Source: Mycobacterium sp. 1164966.3 (lineage in GTDB: Bacteria; Actinomycetota; Actinomycetes; Mycobacteriales; Mycobacteriaceae). Taken from it: DNA of 64,000 bases. Where the stretch lies: NCBI RefSeq assembly GCF_001665395.1, contig NZ_LZSG01000005.1, positions 1-64,000 of the forward strand. The letters run 5' to 3'. This document shows, piece by piece, positions 7,908 through 17,197 of this stretch. The notes under the pieces were generated by a model that made no database searches, was not told the origin of the DNA, and was given only the letters and a program-made list of their open reading frames with translations. Position numbers and translations under genes: made by a program. Position 1 is the stretch's first letter. Each line of letters starts with the position of its first letter.

Positions 7908-8603
7908 ATGGCTCTCGTGCCCCCCTATGCGTTCAGTCCGCAGGAGCGCCAGGCCGTCTACCGGGTGATCTCGGAACGACGAGACATGCGCCGGTTCGTG
8001 CCCGGCGGGGTGGTAGACGAGGATGTGCTGGCACGGCTGCTGCAGGCTGCGCACGCCGCACCCAGTGTGGGCCTGATGCAGCCGTGGCGCTTCATCCGGA
8101 TCACAGACGAGCTGCTGCGCGCGCGCATCCACGCGCTGGTCGACGAGGAGCGGGGGCTCACCGCGAAAGCCCTGGGGCCGCGCGCGGAGGAGTTTCTGCA
8201 GCTCAAGGTCGAGGGCATCCGCGAGTGCGCGGAGCTTCTCGTCGTGGCGCTGTGCGACGAGCGCGCCGCGCACGTCTTCGGCCGTCGAACGCTGCCGCAG
8301 ATGGATCTGGCGTCGGTGTCATGCGCCATCCAGAATTTGTGGCTGGCGGCGCGGTCCGAAGGCCTCGGCATGGGTTGGGTTTCCCTTTTCGATCCGCAAC
8401 GGCTGGCAGACCTGCTCGGCATGCCCCCCGGCGCAGAACCGGTGGCCATCCTGTGTCTGGGACCGGTACCGGAATTTCCGGATCGGCCCGCGCTGGAGCT
8501 GGACGGCTGGGCGTATGCGCGGCCGCTGGCCGAGTTCGTTTCCGAGAACCGATGGGATCACGGCTCAGGTATCGTCGCCGGACGAGGTGACGGGAAGGAT
8601 TGA
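7908..8603 (+). CDS. bluB: BluB-type 5,6-dimethylbenzimidazole synthase
   Basis: 231 residues from the ATG at 7908; a GTG at 7917 is possible. It is a nitroreductase-fold flavoprotein with the BluB pattern ERRDMRRFVPGGVVDEDVL and AAHAAPSVGLMQPWRF near the N-terminus, and GLGMGWVSLFDP in the C-terminal half. BluB breaks down reduced FMN with oxygen to form 5,6-dimethylbenzimidazole, the lower ligand of vitamin B12. In H37Rv this gene is Rv0306. Here it is followed directly by the sulfatase gene (7 bp), with none of the PE_PGRS, VapBC and PPE genes that separate the two in H37Rv. No other B12 gene is nearby. Confidence 0.8.
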   Translation: MALVPPYAFSPQERQAVYRVISERRDMRRFVPGGVVDEDVLARLLQAAHAAPSVGLMQPWRFIRITDELLRARIHALVDEERGLTAKALGPRAEEFLQLKVEGIRECAELLVVALCDERAAHVFGRRTLPQMDLASVSCAIQNLWLAARSEGLGMGWVSLFDPQRLADLLGMPPGAEPVAILCLGPVPEFPDRPALELDGWAYARPLAEFVSENRWDHGSGIVAGRGDGKD

Positions 8604-8610
8604 AGCTGTG

Positions 8611-10008
8611 ATGGCCGGCCGTGACAATGTGCTGTTGGTGCACTGGCACGACCTGGGGCGCTACCTCGGCGCCTACGGGCACTCCGATGTGTCCAGCCCC
8701 CGGCTGGACCGGCTTGCCGCAGAGGGCATCTTGTTCACCCGGGCCCATTCCACCGCGCCACTGTGCTCGCCGTCGCGGGGATCGCTTTTCACCGGCCGCT
8801 ACCCGCAGAGCAACGGACTCGTCGGTCTGGCCCATCACGGCTGGGAGTACCGCGCCGGCGTGCGGACCCTACCGCAGATCCTGTCCGAGTCAGGCTGGTA
8901 TTCAGCACTTTTCGGGATGCAGCACGAGACGTCCTACCCGAAGCGGCTGGGCTTTGACGAGTACGACGTATCGAACTCCTACTGCGAGTACGTCGTCGAG
9001 AAGGTGCAGGAATGGCTGCGCGGCGGCACGCCGGTGAAGTCCGGTCAGCCGTTCCTGTTGACCGCCGGATTCTTCGAGACCCACCGGCCCTATCCACCGG
9101 AGCGCTATGAACCGGCCGACAGCGCGGCCGTCAAGCTGCCCGACTATCTGCCCGATACCCCCGAGGTACGCCAGGACCTCGCCGACTTCTACGGCTCCAT
9201 CGCCACGGCCGACGCGGCCGTCGGCCAGCTGCTGGACACACTGACCGAGGCCGGCTTGGACGCCAATACCTGGGTGGTGTTCCTCACCGATCACGGTCCG
9301 GCGTTCCCCCGCGCGAAATCGACGCTCTACGACGCCGGAACCGGCATCGCCATGATCGTCCGTCCGCCCACCGGCCGGGCGTTGGCACCGAAGATCTACG
9401 ACGAGCTGTTCAGTGGCGTCGACCTGGTCCCGACGGTGCTGGACCTACTCCGCATCCATGTGCCGGCCGATGTCGAGGGGGTGTCGCACGCGGCCCGGCT
9501 GCTCGCGCCCGACGAGCCAGCCGATCCGGTCCGCGAGCACCTGTACACCATGAAGACCTATCACGACGCGTTCGACCCGATACGGGCAATCCGCACAAAG
9601 GAATACAGCTACATCGAGAACTACGTGCCGCGACCGTTGCTGGACCTGCCGTGGGACATCCAGGAAAGCCCGTCCGGTCTGGCGGTCGCACCTTTGGTCA
9701 CGGCGCCGCGCCCGGAGCGCGAACTCTACGATCTGCGCGCGGATCCCACCGAGACCAACAACCTGCTTACCGGTGCTGGCTCCGAGGATTCCGGGAAGAT
9801 TGCCGAGATCGCGGCCGATCTGGCTGTGCGCCTGCATGATTGGCGCCAGCGGATCGACGACGTGATACCGTCGGATTTCGCCGGCTCCCGTATCGCGGCG
9901 CGCTACACCGAAACGTATCTGAAGACCCACCATGCGAAGGTGACCAGCCGCTCGGCGATCGCCTTCGACCGCGGTATTGAGGAGCAGCCCACGCAGACCC
10001 GCCGGTAA
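8611..10008 (+). CDS. Type I sulfatase family protein (Rv0296c-like)
   Basis: 465 residues from the ATG at 8611, matching the length of Rv0296c; a GGAAGG ribosome site is upstream, and a GTG at 8608 would also fit. The sulfatase signature CSPSRGSLFTGR starts at Cys52, the residue converted to formylglycine in active enzymes. A second metal-site region, VVFLTDHGPAFPRAK, lies near residue 228. The fold hydrolyses sulfate esters, or phosphonates in some relatives. There is no signal peptide, so the protein is probably cytoplasmic. The substrate is unknown and no formylglycine-generating enzyme is encoded in the window. Confidence 0.85.
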   Translation: MAGRDNVLLVHWHDLGRYLGAYGHSDVSSPRLDRLAAEGILFTRAHSTAPLCSPSRGSLFTGRYPQSNGLVGLAHHGWEYRAGVRTLPQILSESGWYSALFGMQHETSYPKRLGFDEYDVSNSYCEYVVEKVQEWLRGGTPVKSGQPFLLTAGFFETHRPYPPERYEPADSAAVKLPDYLPDTPEVRQDLADFYGSIATADAAVGQLLDTLTEAGLDANTWVVFLTDHGPAFPRAKSTLYDAGTGIAMIVRPPTGRALAPKIYDELFSGVDLVPTVLDLLRIHVPADVEGVSHAARLLAPDEPADPVREHLYTMKTYHDAFDPIRAIRTKEYSYIENYVPRPLLDLPWDIQESPSGLAVAPLVTAPRPERELYDLRADPTETNNLLTGAGSEDSGKIAEIAADLAVRLHDWRQRIDDVIPSDFAGSRIAARYTETYLKTHHAKVTSRSAIAFDRGIEEQPTQTRR

Positions 10009-10017
10009 CCGCCGTCA

Positions 10018-10082
10018 GCGCCGAGATCGACGCTGGCGCGACTCCTACTCGGACATTTCCGCGCTACCGTCAATCTCGGTGC
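10018..10082. terminator. Imperfect long-range hairpin between converging genes
   Basis: GCGCCGAGATCGAC (10018-10031) pairs with GTCAATCTCGGTGC (10069-10082) at 12 of 14 positions. It lies between the sulfatase stop (10008) and the tam stop (10111), where a two-way terminator is expected. The loop is long (37 bases), so termination is less certain than for the tighter hairpins. Confidence 0.4.
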
Positions 10083-10110
10083 AACTCAGTGAAACTTCGT
10101 CAGATACGCC

Positions 10111-10890
10111 CTAGCCGGCGCGGCGCGATCCGATCTGGGCGACGACGAACACCCGCCGGAACGGAAAGATCGTGGTGCCGTCGGCCCGCGCCGGGTAGGC
10201 GTCGTCCAGCAACGGGATGAGCTCCTGACGGAAATGCTCCCAGTCCTCGTCGTCGAGCCGCTCGCGCACCGGGACCAGTGCGGTGCCGGTGATCCACTCC
10301 AATACCGGGTGCTCACCCTTGAGTTGGTGTAGATAGGTGGTCTCCCAGACGTCTACCCGGCATCCGGCGTCCATCAGCAGATTGGCGTAATGCACCGGTG
10401 GTTGTACCACTGCCCCAACTCGAAACGGTATGTCGCGCATGATCTTTGCGTAGGGCTCCCGACGGGCCAGGGCTCGCACGGCGGCATGCGACGGCGTTTC
10501 GAAGTTGCCCGGCATCTGCACGGCGATCCACGAGCCCGGGGCGAGCTCCCCGGTCCAGCGAAGCAGCAGATCGGCATGCTCGGGCACCCAATGCAGGGCA
10601 GCATTACTGACCACCACGTCGGTGTCGGGCTTGGGCTTCCAATTGCGCAAGTCCCCGGTGGTGGCGTCGATTCCACGTTCCCGGGCGGCGGCCACCATCT
10701 CCGGCGAGCTGTCCAGCGCCTCGATAACCGTGCCGGGCCAGCGCTTGGACAGGTATTGGGTCAGATGGCCCGGTCCACAGCCGAGATCGACCACCCGCCG
10801 CGCACGTTCGGCGCCCACCCGCGAGAGCAAGTCGTAAAACGGGCGGCTGCGATGGTCCGCGAAGGCCAGGTAGACGTCGGGATCCCACAT
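10111..10890 (-). CDS. tam: Trans-aconitate 2-methyltransferase
   Basis: 259 residues from the ATG at 10890, which has an AGGAGG site 6 bases upstream; a longer frame back to 10911 lacks this. SAM-binding motifs are clear: [15 protein letters not shown] (motif I) near residue 37, ALDSSPEM and [12 protein letters not shown] (post-motif II). Tam methylates trans-aconitate with SAM, removing a by-product that inhibits aconitase. Size and position match Rv0294. The neighbouring sulfotransferase gene of H37Rv (Rv0295c) is absent here. Confidence 0.88.
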   Translation of the reverse strand: MWDPDVYLAFADHRSRPFYDLLSRVGAERARRVVDLGCGPGHLTQYLSKRWPGTVIEALDSSPEMVAAARERGIDATTGDLRNWKPKPDTDVVVSNAALHWVPEHADLLLRWTGELAPGSWIAVQMPGNFETPSHAAVRALARREPYAKIMRDIPFRVGAVVQPPVHYANLLMDAGCRVDVWETTYLHQLKGEHPVLEWITGTALVPVRERLDDEDWEHFRQELIPLLDDAYPARADGTTIFPFRRVFVVAQIGSRRAG

Positions 10891-11069
10891 GTCGGTCCTC
10901 CTGATCAACACCGTCGCTCATCGCCACGGTTAGACAAACCGTATTACCGAATGGTTCCCGCATGTGCACTACCGGGGTAGCAAGGCAACGACACCGGCCA
11001 TATGCGCAGGCGGCGCCGTTACGACGGGATACCATCGCGTGCATCGGCAAGAAAGGCGAGCTGACACCG

Positions 11070-12257
11070 ATGTCCGACGCAGAACCGATCGATCCGCCCA
11101 TTCCCGATGTACCCGGCGCTGACGTGCCGGCCGGCGCCGAGGGACTGCCGCGACGCTCCGACCTGCCGCTGGGCCAGCGCCTGGTCGTCGACACCTCGGC
11201 GATCGGCGACCTCGCGATGCGTACCGCCGTCGCATCGGTGCTGACGACGACAGTGGCGCCGGTCGTGGTTGCCAACGTCCTGCGCCAATCCGGTAGTGAG
11301 CGCGGCAAGCTGGGTTTCTATGCCGAGCTGGCAGCCGAACGGGATCCGGCGAAGTCGTTTCCGGCGCCCACCGAACTGCCGCGCGTTTCGTCGCACCGGG
11401 CCAACGTGATCGCGGAGCGCATCGCACACGGCACCGTCGAGAACATCGAATTCGCCAGCAGCTTCAGGGCGATCAATCCCGCACTGCGCAAACAATGGAG
11501 CCAGCTGCGGTCCAATAACATCGTGCGGGCGCAGCATTGGCGCCACGACGACGGACCACGTCCCACCCTGTGCGTCATCCACGGCTTCATGGGTTCGTCC
11601 TACGTGCTCAACGGCTTGTTCTTTTCGCTGCCGTGGTATTACCGGTCGGGCTACGACGTGCTGCTGTACACGTTGCCGTTTCACGGCCGGCGAGCCGAAA
11701 AGTACTCGCCGTTCAGCGGTTTCGGCTACTTCGCCCGTGGGCTGAGCGGTTTCGCCGAGTCGATGGCCCAAGCCGTGCACGACTTCCGTTCCGTCGTGGA
11801 CTATCTGCGCCACACCGGTGTCGAACGGGTGGCGTTGACCGGCCTTTCGCTGGGTGGCTATACCTCCGCGCTGCTCGCGACGGTCGAAGACCGGCTCGAG
11901 GCCGTGATTCCCAACTGCCCCGTCGTCACCCCGGCGAACCTGTTCGGCGAGTGGTTCCCGGCCAGCGAGCTGGTGAAGCTGGGGCTGTGGCTCACCGGCA
12001 TCGACCGCGGAGAATTAGACGCCGGGCTGGCATACCACTGCCCGCTGAGCTACCTGCCGGTTGTCCCCAAGGAGCGCCGGATGATCATTACCGGCCTCGG
12101 CGATCGGATGGCTCCGCCGGAACACGCCGTAATGCTTTGGGAGCATTGGGATCGTTGCAGGCTGCATTGGTTTCCCGGCAGCCATGTAATGCACATCAGC
12201 CAGCTGGACTACCTGCGGCGGATGACCCCGTTTCTGCACAGCTTCATGTTCGAATAG
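11070..12257 (+). CDS. Alpha/beta hydrolase (Rv0293c-like)
   Basis: 395 residues from the ATG at 11070 (MSDAEPIDPP...). The hydrolase fold begins around residue 165: CVIHGFMGSSYVLNGLFF (oxyanion region), then the nucleophile elbow LTGLSLGGYTSALL with Ser as nucleophile, and a late His (PGSHVMHISQLDYLRR). The first ~150 residues are a family-specific extension. The substrate is unknown. The TAG stop lies inside the first unit of the 56-bp repeat array that fills the gap to eccE3, so the gene end and the repeat overlap. Confidence 0.8.
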   Translation: MSDAEPIDPPIPDVPGADVPAGAEGLPRRSDLPLGQRLVVDTSAIGDLAMRTAVASVLTTTVAPVVVANVLRQSGSERGKLGFYAELAAERDPAKSFPAPTELPRVSSHRANVIAERIAHGTVENIEFASSFRAINPALRKQWSQLRSNNIVRAQHWRHDDGPRPTLCVIHGFMGSSYVLNGLFFSLPWYYRSGYDVLLYTLPFHGRRAEKYSPFSGFGYFARGLSGFAESMAQAVHDFRSVVDYLRHTGVERVALTGLSLGGYTSALLATVEDRLEAVIPNCPVVTPANLFGEWFPASELVKLGLWLTGIDRGELDAGLAYHCPLSYLPVVPKERRMIITGLGDRMAPPEHAVMLWEHWDRCRLHWFPGSHVMHISQLDYLRRMTPFLHSFMFE

Positions 12258-12422
12258 TGGCGATCGCAAGCGCGGCGCAGCCGGGCGCGGCGGGTCGCCA
12301 CCATCGGGACTAGTGGCGATCGCAAGCGCGGCGCAGCCGGGCGCGGCGGGTCGCCACCATTGGGACTAGTGGCGATCGCAAGCGCGGCGCAGCCGGGCGC
12401 GGCGGGTCGCCACCATCGGGAC
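12255..12422. repeat. Three tandem copies of a 56-bp repeat
   Basis: Units begin at 12255, 12311 and 12367, each starting TAGTGGCGATCGCAAGCGCG and ending TCGCCACCATCGGGAC; one base differs (cattggg in unit 2). GTGGCGA near the start and TCGCCAC near the end of each unit are inverted repeats, so each can fold into a hairpin. The array fills the gap between two converging genes, and its first three bases are the TAG stop of the hydrolase gene. Two inverted copies of the same unit occur at 54515-54626. Confidence 0.95.
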
Positions 12423-12426
12423 TAGG

Positions 12427-13413
12427 TCAGCTTCGAGGAGCGGCCTCGGTCAGCGGTGCACGGTGGGCACCGGTGAGCGGAGTAGGCCAATTCAGGCTTG
12501 TCAGCAGGTCGGCCGGCGCAGCAGTGTGCCCGTCGAGGCGCCGAGTGGACAACGGATTCAAAGTCGTCAGCGCCGGCAGCTGATTCCCACGCTGCGGAAC
12601 AAGGCCGGCCAGCGGCGGCGCACTGCCCGGCTGGCGTTCGGTGCGAAAGGCGCACGCGGCGGCGACCGTGTAATTGGTTGGCTCGCCGGCGATCTCGAGC
12701 GCGGTCCAGGTCTCGCGAGAGGGATGAGACCGAATCGCCTGCAGCGTCTCGGGCAGCTCGCCATCCACGGCGACCCGGTATGCCGCCAGGTAGTCCGACC
12801 CCTGCGGCAGCCCACGCCACTTCTCGCGTGCCACCGACGTGACCAGGCGCGGGGCTTCTTCGGCCCCGACAACGCCGGCCTCCCAGCCGATCTCGCGCAG
12901 GTGGTCTGCGAGCCGGCGGGCCGCGACCTGCGTGGTCTGGTGTAGCGGGATGCGCGACGACCGGGCCTGCAGCGCCGCCAGGTTGTCGACCGCCGATATG
13001 GTCAGACCGACCCAGGTCTCCTGGGTACCAGATGCGTTGCCGCGGCTGGTGATTCGCACCTTGTCGGCACGAATGCCGTAGCGGTTCAGGTAGCCGGCGA
13101 CCAGCGGGAGCGGGAAGACATCCGGCCCGCCATCGGACGGCCCGACCCGCAACAGCGCTGTCGCGCTTGTGTCACTGCTGAATTCGTGGGCGTGGTGCCT
13201 GCGCCGGAAGAGCATCGCCAACCGGCGGCCCAGGATGGTGGTGAGGTGCAGCCCGCGCCACCAGCTGAACAGCACGATCACGACTGCGGCGGCGATGCCG
13301 ATCAGCCAGTAGTCGCGGTTGGAGTTCCACGGGTAGGCCATCGCCGCGGGCACTACGGCCAGCAGTGCGAGCGTGATGCGGCCGGTTCCCGGCCACACGA
13401 TGGATTGGCTCAC
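12427..13413 (-). CDS. eccE3: ESX-3 secretion component EccE3
   Basis: 328 residues from the GTG at 13413, which overlaps the mycP3 stop (GTGA). Two N-terminal membrane helices are visible (RITLALLAVVPAAMAYPW and DYWLIGIAAAVVIVLFSWW), followed by a soluble domain. EccE sits at the periphery of the ESX membrane complex with EccB, EccC and EccD. It is the last gene of the ESX-3 operon, as in other mycobacteria. Longer frames upstream only run antisense or in shadow through mycP3. It ends 4 bp from the 56-bp repeat array. Confidence 0.92.
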   Translation of the reverse strand: MSQSIVWPGTGRITLALLAVVPAAMAYPWNSNRDYWLIGIAAAVVIVLFSWWRGLHLTTILGRRLAMLFRRRHHAHEFSSDTSATALLRVGPSDGGPDVFPLPLVAGYLNRYGIRADKVRITSRGNASGTQETWVGLTISAVDNLAALQARSSRIPLHQTTQVAARRLADHLREIGWEAGVVGAEEAPRLVTSVAREKWRGLPQGSDYLAAYRVAVDGELPETLQAIRSHPSRETWTALEIAGEPTNYTVAAACAFRTERQPGSAPPLAGLVPQRGNQLPALTTLNPLSTRRLDGHTAAPADLLTSLNWPTPLTGAHRAPLTEAAPRS

Positions 13414-14816
13414 GAGGTGGAGTCCTTTCGTCGGCGCGAGGTGATCGCGACGGCCACGGCGACGGCCGCGACGACCAGAGCCAGCGCGGCGGTCCCCGCG
13501 AAGGCGACGACCCGCGGTCTGTTGTCCTTCGGCGCCGGGGCCGGGGGAATGGCGACCGGCTTGACCGGCGCGGCACCTCCAGCCGGACCGGCGGGCAGCT
13601 CCCATGTCAACGCCGCCACCGGGTCGACACTGCCGACGCCGACGAGGTTGGAGGGGGCCCTGGCGCCATTGTGGGCGGCTGCGGTGATGCGGTGCACCAC
13701 CTGCTCTGCGGTCAGTGCCGGATACTTGCTGCGCACCAGCGCCGCGACGCCGGAGACGTAGCCGGAGGCGTAGCTGGTGCCGCTGAGCGGTATCAGCCTC
13801 TGGTGCTCGTCGGGCAGGCCGTTGGCCAGGCCGCCGCCGTCGCGATTGCTCACCGACGCAATGTTTTCGCCGGGTGCAGCGATACCGACCCAGGGCCCGG
13901 CCATGGTGAATCTCGATGGCTTCCCATCCGGTGTCAAGGAGGACACCGACAACACGTACGGCTGCCACCACGATGGGATCGAAACGGACGTGACCCCCGA
14001 CCAGTTCCGCGGATCCTGCGGCCGCCCAAGGTCGGTGAGCGGGTTGGAGTCGCAGGAAGTACCGCCGGTGACCGATCCCGTCGGCCCGGTGTTGCCCGCC
14101 GCGGCCACGATTACCGCGTCTTTGTCCACCGCCGCGTACCGCAGGGCTGCGCCGAGTGCGGTCTGGTCGATGGGCCGGTCGGCGGGCAGGCAGGTTGTCG
14201 ACGAAATGTTGATCACCCGGGCGCCGAGGTCGGCGGCATGCACGATCGCGCGGGCCAGCGTCGCAACGTCCGAAGTCGCTTGCGCCAGAAGCGGATCGCC
14301 GCCTGGAGTCTTCGGCGAGAACTTGGCAGAGGTCACCCGCAACGACACCACCCGAGCCCCGGGGGCGACGCCGGAGAAACCGTCGTCTGCCGGCTGTCCG
14401 GCGATGATCCCGGCGACCAGCGTGCCATGCCCGTCACAGTCGGTCAGGCCGTCGGTCGTTTCCACATAGTCGCCGCCAGCGGTGACGTTGGGCAGCCGCG
14501 GACCAGGCCGCACCCCGGTGTCGAGCACGGCGACCAGCTGGCCCTCGCCGCGCGAAAAGCGCCACGCGCCAGGCAGATCCAGCATCGTCTGGCTCGGCGT
14601 CGCGATGCCGGCGTCGGTGCCCGGGATGGTTCCAGAGGTGCTGCACGGGCCGCGTTGCTCCATCGGCTGTCCAGGTCCCGGGGCGCCGCTCGGCGGCGGT
14701 ACAGCCGGGTCGACCTTCGGACTGGTGATGGCGACTGCCGACGGGCATGTCAGCGCGACGACGACCGTGAGGGAGGCCAAAGTCGCTGCGAGACGGATTG
14801 ATCCGGCTCGGATCAT
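13410..14816 (-). CDS. mycP3: Mycosin-3, membrane-anchored subtilisin-like protease
   Basis: 468 residues from the ATG at 14816, overlapping the eccD3 stop by 4 bp (ATGA). It has a signal peptide (LAATLASLTVVVALTCPSAVA). The subtilase triad is in place: Asp99 in VAVLDTGV, His130 in DGHGTLVAG, and Ser348 in SGTSYASGYVSG. A Pro-rich linker leads to a C-terminal membrane helix near residues 435-458 and a basic tail (SRRRKDS). Mycosins are required for stable ESX complexes and secretion, acting on the periplasmic side. The next gene starts within its stop codon. Confidence 0.95.
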   Translation of the reverse strand: MIRAGSIRLAATLASLTVVVALTCPSAVAITSPKVDPAVPPPSGAPGPGQPMEQRGPCSTSGTIPGTDAGIATPSQTMLDLPGAWRFSRGEGQLVAVLDTGVRPGPRLPNVTAGGDYVETTDGLTDCDGHGTLVAGIIAGQPADDGFSGVAPGARVVSLRVTSAKFSPKTPGGDPLLAQATSDVATLARAIVHAADLGARVINISSTTCLPADRPIDQTALGAALRYAAVDKDAVIVAAAGNTGPTGSVTGGTSCDSNPLTDLGRPQDPRNWSGVTSVSIPSWWQPYVLSVSSLTPDGKPSRFTMAGPWVGIAAPGENIASVSNRDGGGLANGLPDEHQRLIPLSGTSYASGYVSGVAALVRSKYPALTAEQVVHRITAAAHNGARAPSNLVGVGSVDPVAALTWELPAGPAGGAAPVKPVAIPPAPAPKDNRPRVVAFAGTAALALVVAAVAVAVAITSRRRKDSTS

Positions 14817-16231
14817 CGATTCAGTACCCAGGCGAACAACCCGACCAGGTAGGCCATCACCGGGATCAGCGAGGCGTCCAGGCCGGCGGCGACGAATCCC
14901 AGCAGGCGGCGCAGCGGCAGCGAGTAACTCTCCGGCGAGGCGATCCGCGGGTTCAGCGCGACCACCACCCACACGAACAGCAGCGCCGCGAGTACCAGGG
15001 CCGCCCCCAACGCGGCGACATAACGTCCGGTTGCCGTGTAGAACACCAACAGCACACCGGCGACTAGATACGGCTGGGCGAGCAGCCAGGCCTTGCAGGC
15101 GGCCGAATCCCACACCCTGGCGCGCAGCGTGGCGGTGGCTGCGGTGGCTCCCACCACGTACCAGCCGAAGCCACTCAACGTCTCGGGCCGCAATGCGATC
15201 GCCACCGACCCCAGGACGCTCAGCAGCACGGCCGCAGCGATGAACCCGTTCTGGTGGGCATCGCTGACGCGCACCCGCCGCGGCAAATCCCGCAGCACCC
15301 GCAACGACGGCGCCGACGGCGTGGGGTCACCCGGCGCCGGGATGACGGGGAGCGGGAAGCGGGCCCACAGCGCCGACAGCTGAGCCGCTTGGATGGTGAT
15401 CAACAGCGCCGCCACGATCAGACCGCAGCCGATGGACAATACCGGTAATTGCCAAAGCAACTCGGCACCGGCCGCCAGCCCGACCACGGTTGCGACGACT
15501 GCCGAGGCTGTGAAGAAAGCGACGATGCGCTCACGCCCCTCGCCGGGCACCATCAGCACGATCAGCGACCACGCGGCGACGCCCGCTGCGGCCAGCAGCA
15601 GCTGCGCCGCACCGAACTGCCCGGGCACCGCCAAAGCCAACGCGGCACCGATCGGCACCAGCGCCGCGACCGACAGCGCGATCCCCGCGGCCGCCGAACG
15701 CGTTCTGACGACCAGACCGGTCACCGCGGCGACCACCGCGACCGTACTGACCGCAAGCAGTCCGGCCAGGCCGTGCGTGGCGACCCGGTAGGTGACCGCG
15801 AGGCCGGTTGCAAGCAGGGTCACGACGATCGCCGCCGCCAGCGCACCACGCTGGATATGAGCTGCGCCCCACGGCTTTAGCCGCGAGGTGGAGAAGATCA
15901 TCGCGGCGTCGGCGATGTCCTCGACGATGCCGGGTGCGGCCGGACCGACGGGCACCGACTGCAGCGCAAGCAGATCACCGTCGACGACACCGACGGTGTC
16001 CAGGCTGGCATCCAGGCTGAACGGCGCACCGCCGATCGGGGCCAGGCTCAGGTGGGTAGCCGCATCAGCCGGATCCCCGGCGTCGCCGTCGGAAGCGGCT
16101 GGAGCCGCCAACCGGTGTACCGCGGGCAGGATTTCGCGCAGTGGCAACTCCGCGGGCAGGGCCAGTTCCGTCAACCTGCTGTCCGCGAGAATCGCGACGC
16201 GGACGATCGGCATGACGGCGCCGGACGTCAC
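14813..16231 (-). CDS. eccD3: ESX-3 membrane pore subunit EccD3
   Basis: 472 residues from the GTG at 16231, which has a GGAGGTCC site immediately upstream. This equals the length I recall for M. tuberculosis EccD3, so I prefer it to the ATG at 16258. A ubiquitin-like N-terminal domain (PIVRVAILADSRLTELALPA, about residues 8-95) is followed by about eleven hydrophobic helices. EccD is the main membrane subunit, present in two copies per protomer in ESX structures. Its stop overlaps the mycP3 start. A gap of about 80 bp separates it from espG3. Confidence 0.93.
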   Translation of the reverse strand: MTSGAVMPIVRVAILADSRLTELALPAELPLREILPAVHRLAAPAASDGDAGDPADAATHLSLAPIGGAPFSLDASLDTVGVVDGDLLALQSVPVGPAAPGIVEDIADAAMIFSTSRLKPWGAAHIQRGALAAAIVVTLLATGLAVTYRVATHGLAGLLAVSTVAVVAAVTGLVVRTRSAAAGIALSVAALVPIGAALALAVPGQFGAAQLLLAAAGVAAWSLIVLMVPGEGRERIVAFFTASAVVATVVGLAAGAELLWQLPVLSIGCGLIVAALLITIQAAQLSALWARFPLPVIPAPGDPTPSAPSLRVLRDLPRRVRVSDAHQNGFIAAAVLLSVLGSVAIALRPETLSGFGWYVVGATAATATLRARVWDSAACKAWLLAQPYLVAGVLLVFYTATGRYVAALGAALVLAALLFVWVVVALNPRIASPESYSLPLRRLLGFVAAGLDASLIPVMAYLVGLFAWVLNR

Positions 16232-16311
16232 CGGACCTCCGTCGAGGTTTGCGGCCATTGGTGAGACATCGTGCTCTCTTCTCTATCTGTTTGGTGCTAT
16301 GACGATTGGGC

Positions 16312-17187
16312 TTAGGACGATTGAACAGAGAAATCTCGGGACAGCCGCTGGCCCGGGAACCATTGGCTGTCAGGCAAACTGGCGGTCAGCTGTTCAACCG
16401 CGACCGCGATCGCAAATGGTGTGCCAGGGCTGAAGGTGGAAACCCACTCCCCGTCGAATGCGCGGGACGGGCTCACCAGCACCCGGCCCACGGTGGTGTC
16501 GACGACGCTCATCCCGACTTCGGTGGTGGAGTGCCGGCCGTCGCGGCGGCACCCGGCGACGACCTCGACATAGCTGCACGGGCCGGTGAACACCGACTCC
16601 ACCACCGCGCGAGCTGACGCCGGGATACCCAGGTACTCAATGACTTCCGCGAGCGGGGTGCCCGACCTCAGCCGCTCGTCTGCACGGGCGCCGACCCGCG
16701 TCGGCATGCTGAACTCGTCGAACCGCGCGGGCGACCGCTGTGCCAGGCCGACACAGAGCACCGGGACCAGCGCCAGCGGGCCGTCCACCTGCATCGCGGT
16801 GATGGTGATCAATTGCGCACTGCGCAGCGCGACGACCGTCTTCGGGATGCCGTTGGTGGTGGCGCCGCGGTGGGCGACCAACCCGCGCAACAAGCCTGCG
16901 TCGGCGGACCTGGAGGGGCCCACGAAGCGCAGGTCGAGCCACCGATCGGCAAAGCAGACCACTCGGATCCAGTCAGCGACCGCGGGATTGATGGTGCCGT
17001 CGGCCGATATCAGACCCATCTCGGTCAGCTCGGCCCGCTGACGGTCGAAAAACGCATTCCGCTGCGCGGCATCGCGGTACGGGGTGGTGATCGCCAGCAC
17101 CCATGGGAACGAGCCCGCCCCAATGGTTTCCGCGATGAACCATGCGTGATCGACCGTCAGCTCGACGGCATTCGGTTTGACGCTCAT
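16312..17187 (-). CDS. espG3: ESX-3 PE-PPE chaperone EspG3
   Basis: 291 residues from the ATG at 17187 ([20 protein letters not shown]). The sequence matches the EspG family throughout, and the position after esxH is standard. EspG3 is a cytoplasmic chaperone that binds the tip of the PPE helical bundle and keeps ESX-3-specific PE-PPE pairs soluble before secretion. Its likely clients here are PE5-PPE4 and perhaps the two extra PPE proteins at 31624 and 33181. The gap to esxH is 10 bp. Confidence 0.93.
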   Translation of the reverse strand: MSVKPNAVELTVDHAWFIAETIGAGSFPWVLAITTPYRDAAQRNAFFDRQRAELTEMGLISADGTINPAVADWIRVVCFADRWLDLRFVGPSRSADAGLLRGLVAHRGATTNGIPKTVVALRSAQLITITAMQVDGPLALVPVLCVGLAQRSPARFDEFSMPTRVGARADERLRSGTPLAEVIEYLGIPASARAVVESVFTGPCSYVEVVAGCRRDGRHSTTEVGMSVVDTTVGRVLVSPSRAFDGEWVSTFSPGTPFAIAVAVEQLTASLPDSQWFPGQRLSRDFSVQSS

Positions 17188-17197
17188 CTAGCCGGTA

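Noticed and set aside
12255..12422. CRISPR-like repeat array
   Set aside because: The 56-bp units are directly abutting with no unique spacers, and no cas genes are nearby. It is a plain tandem repeat.
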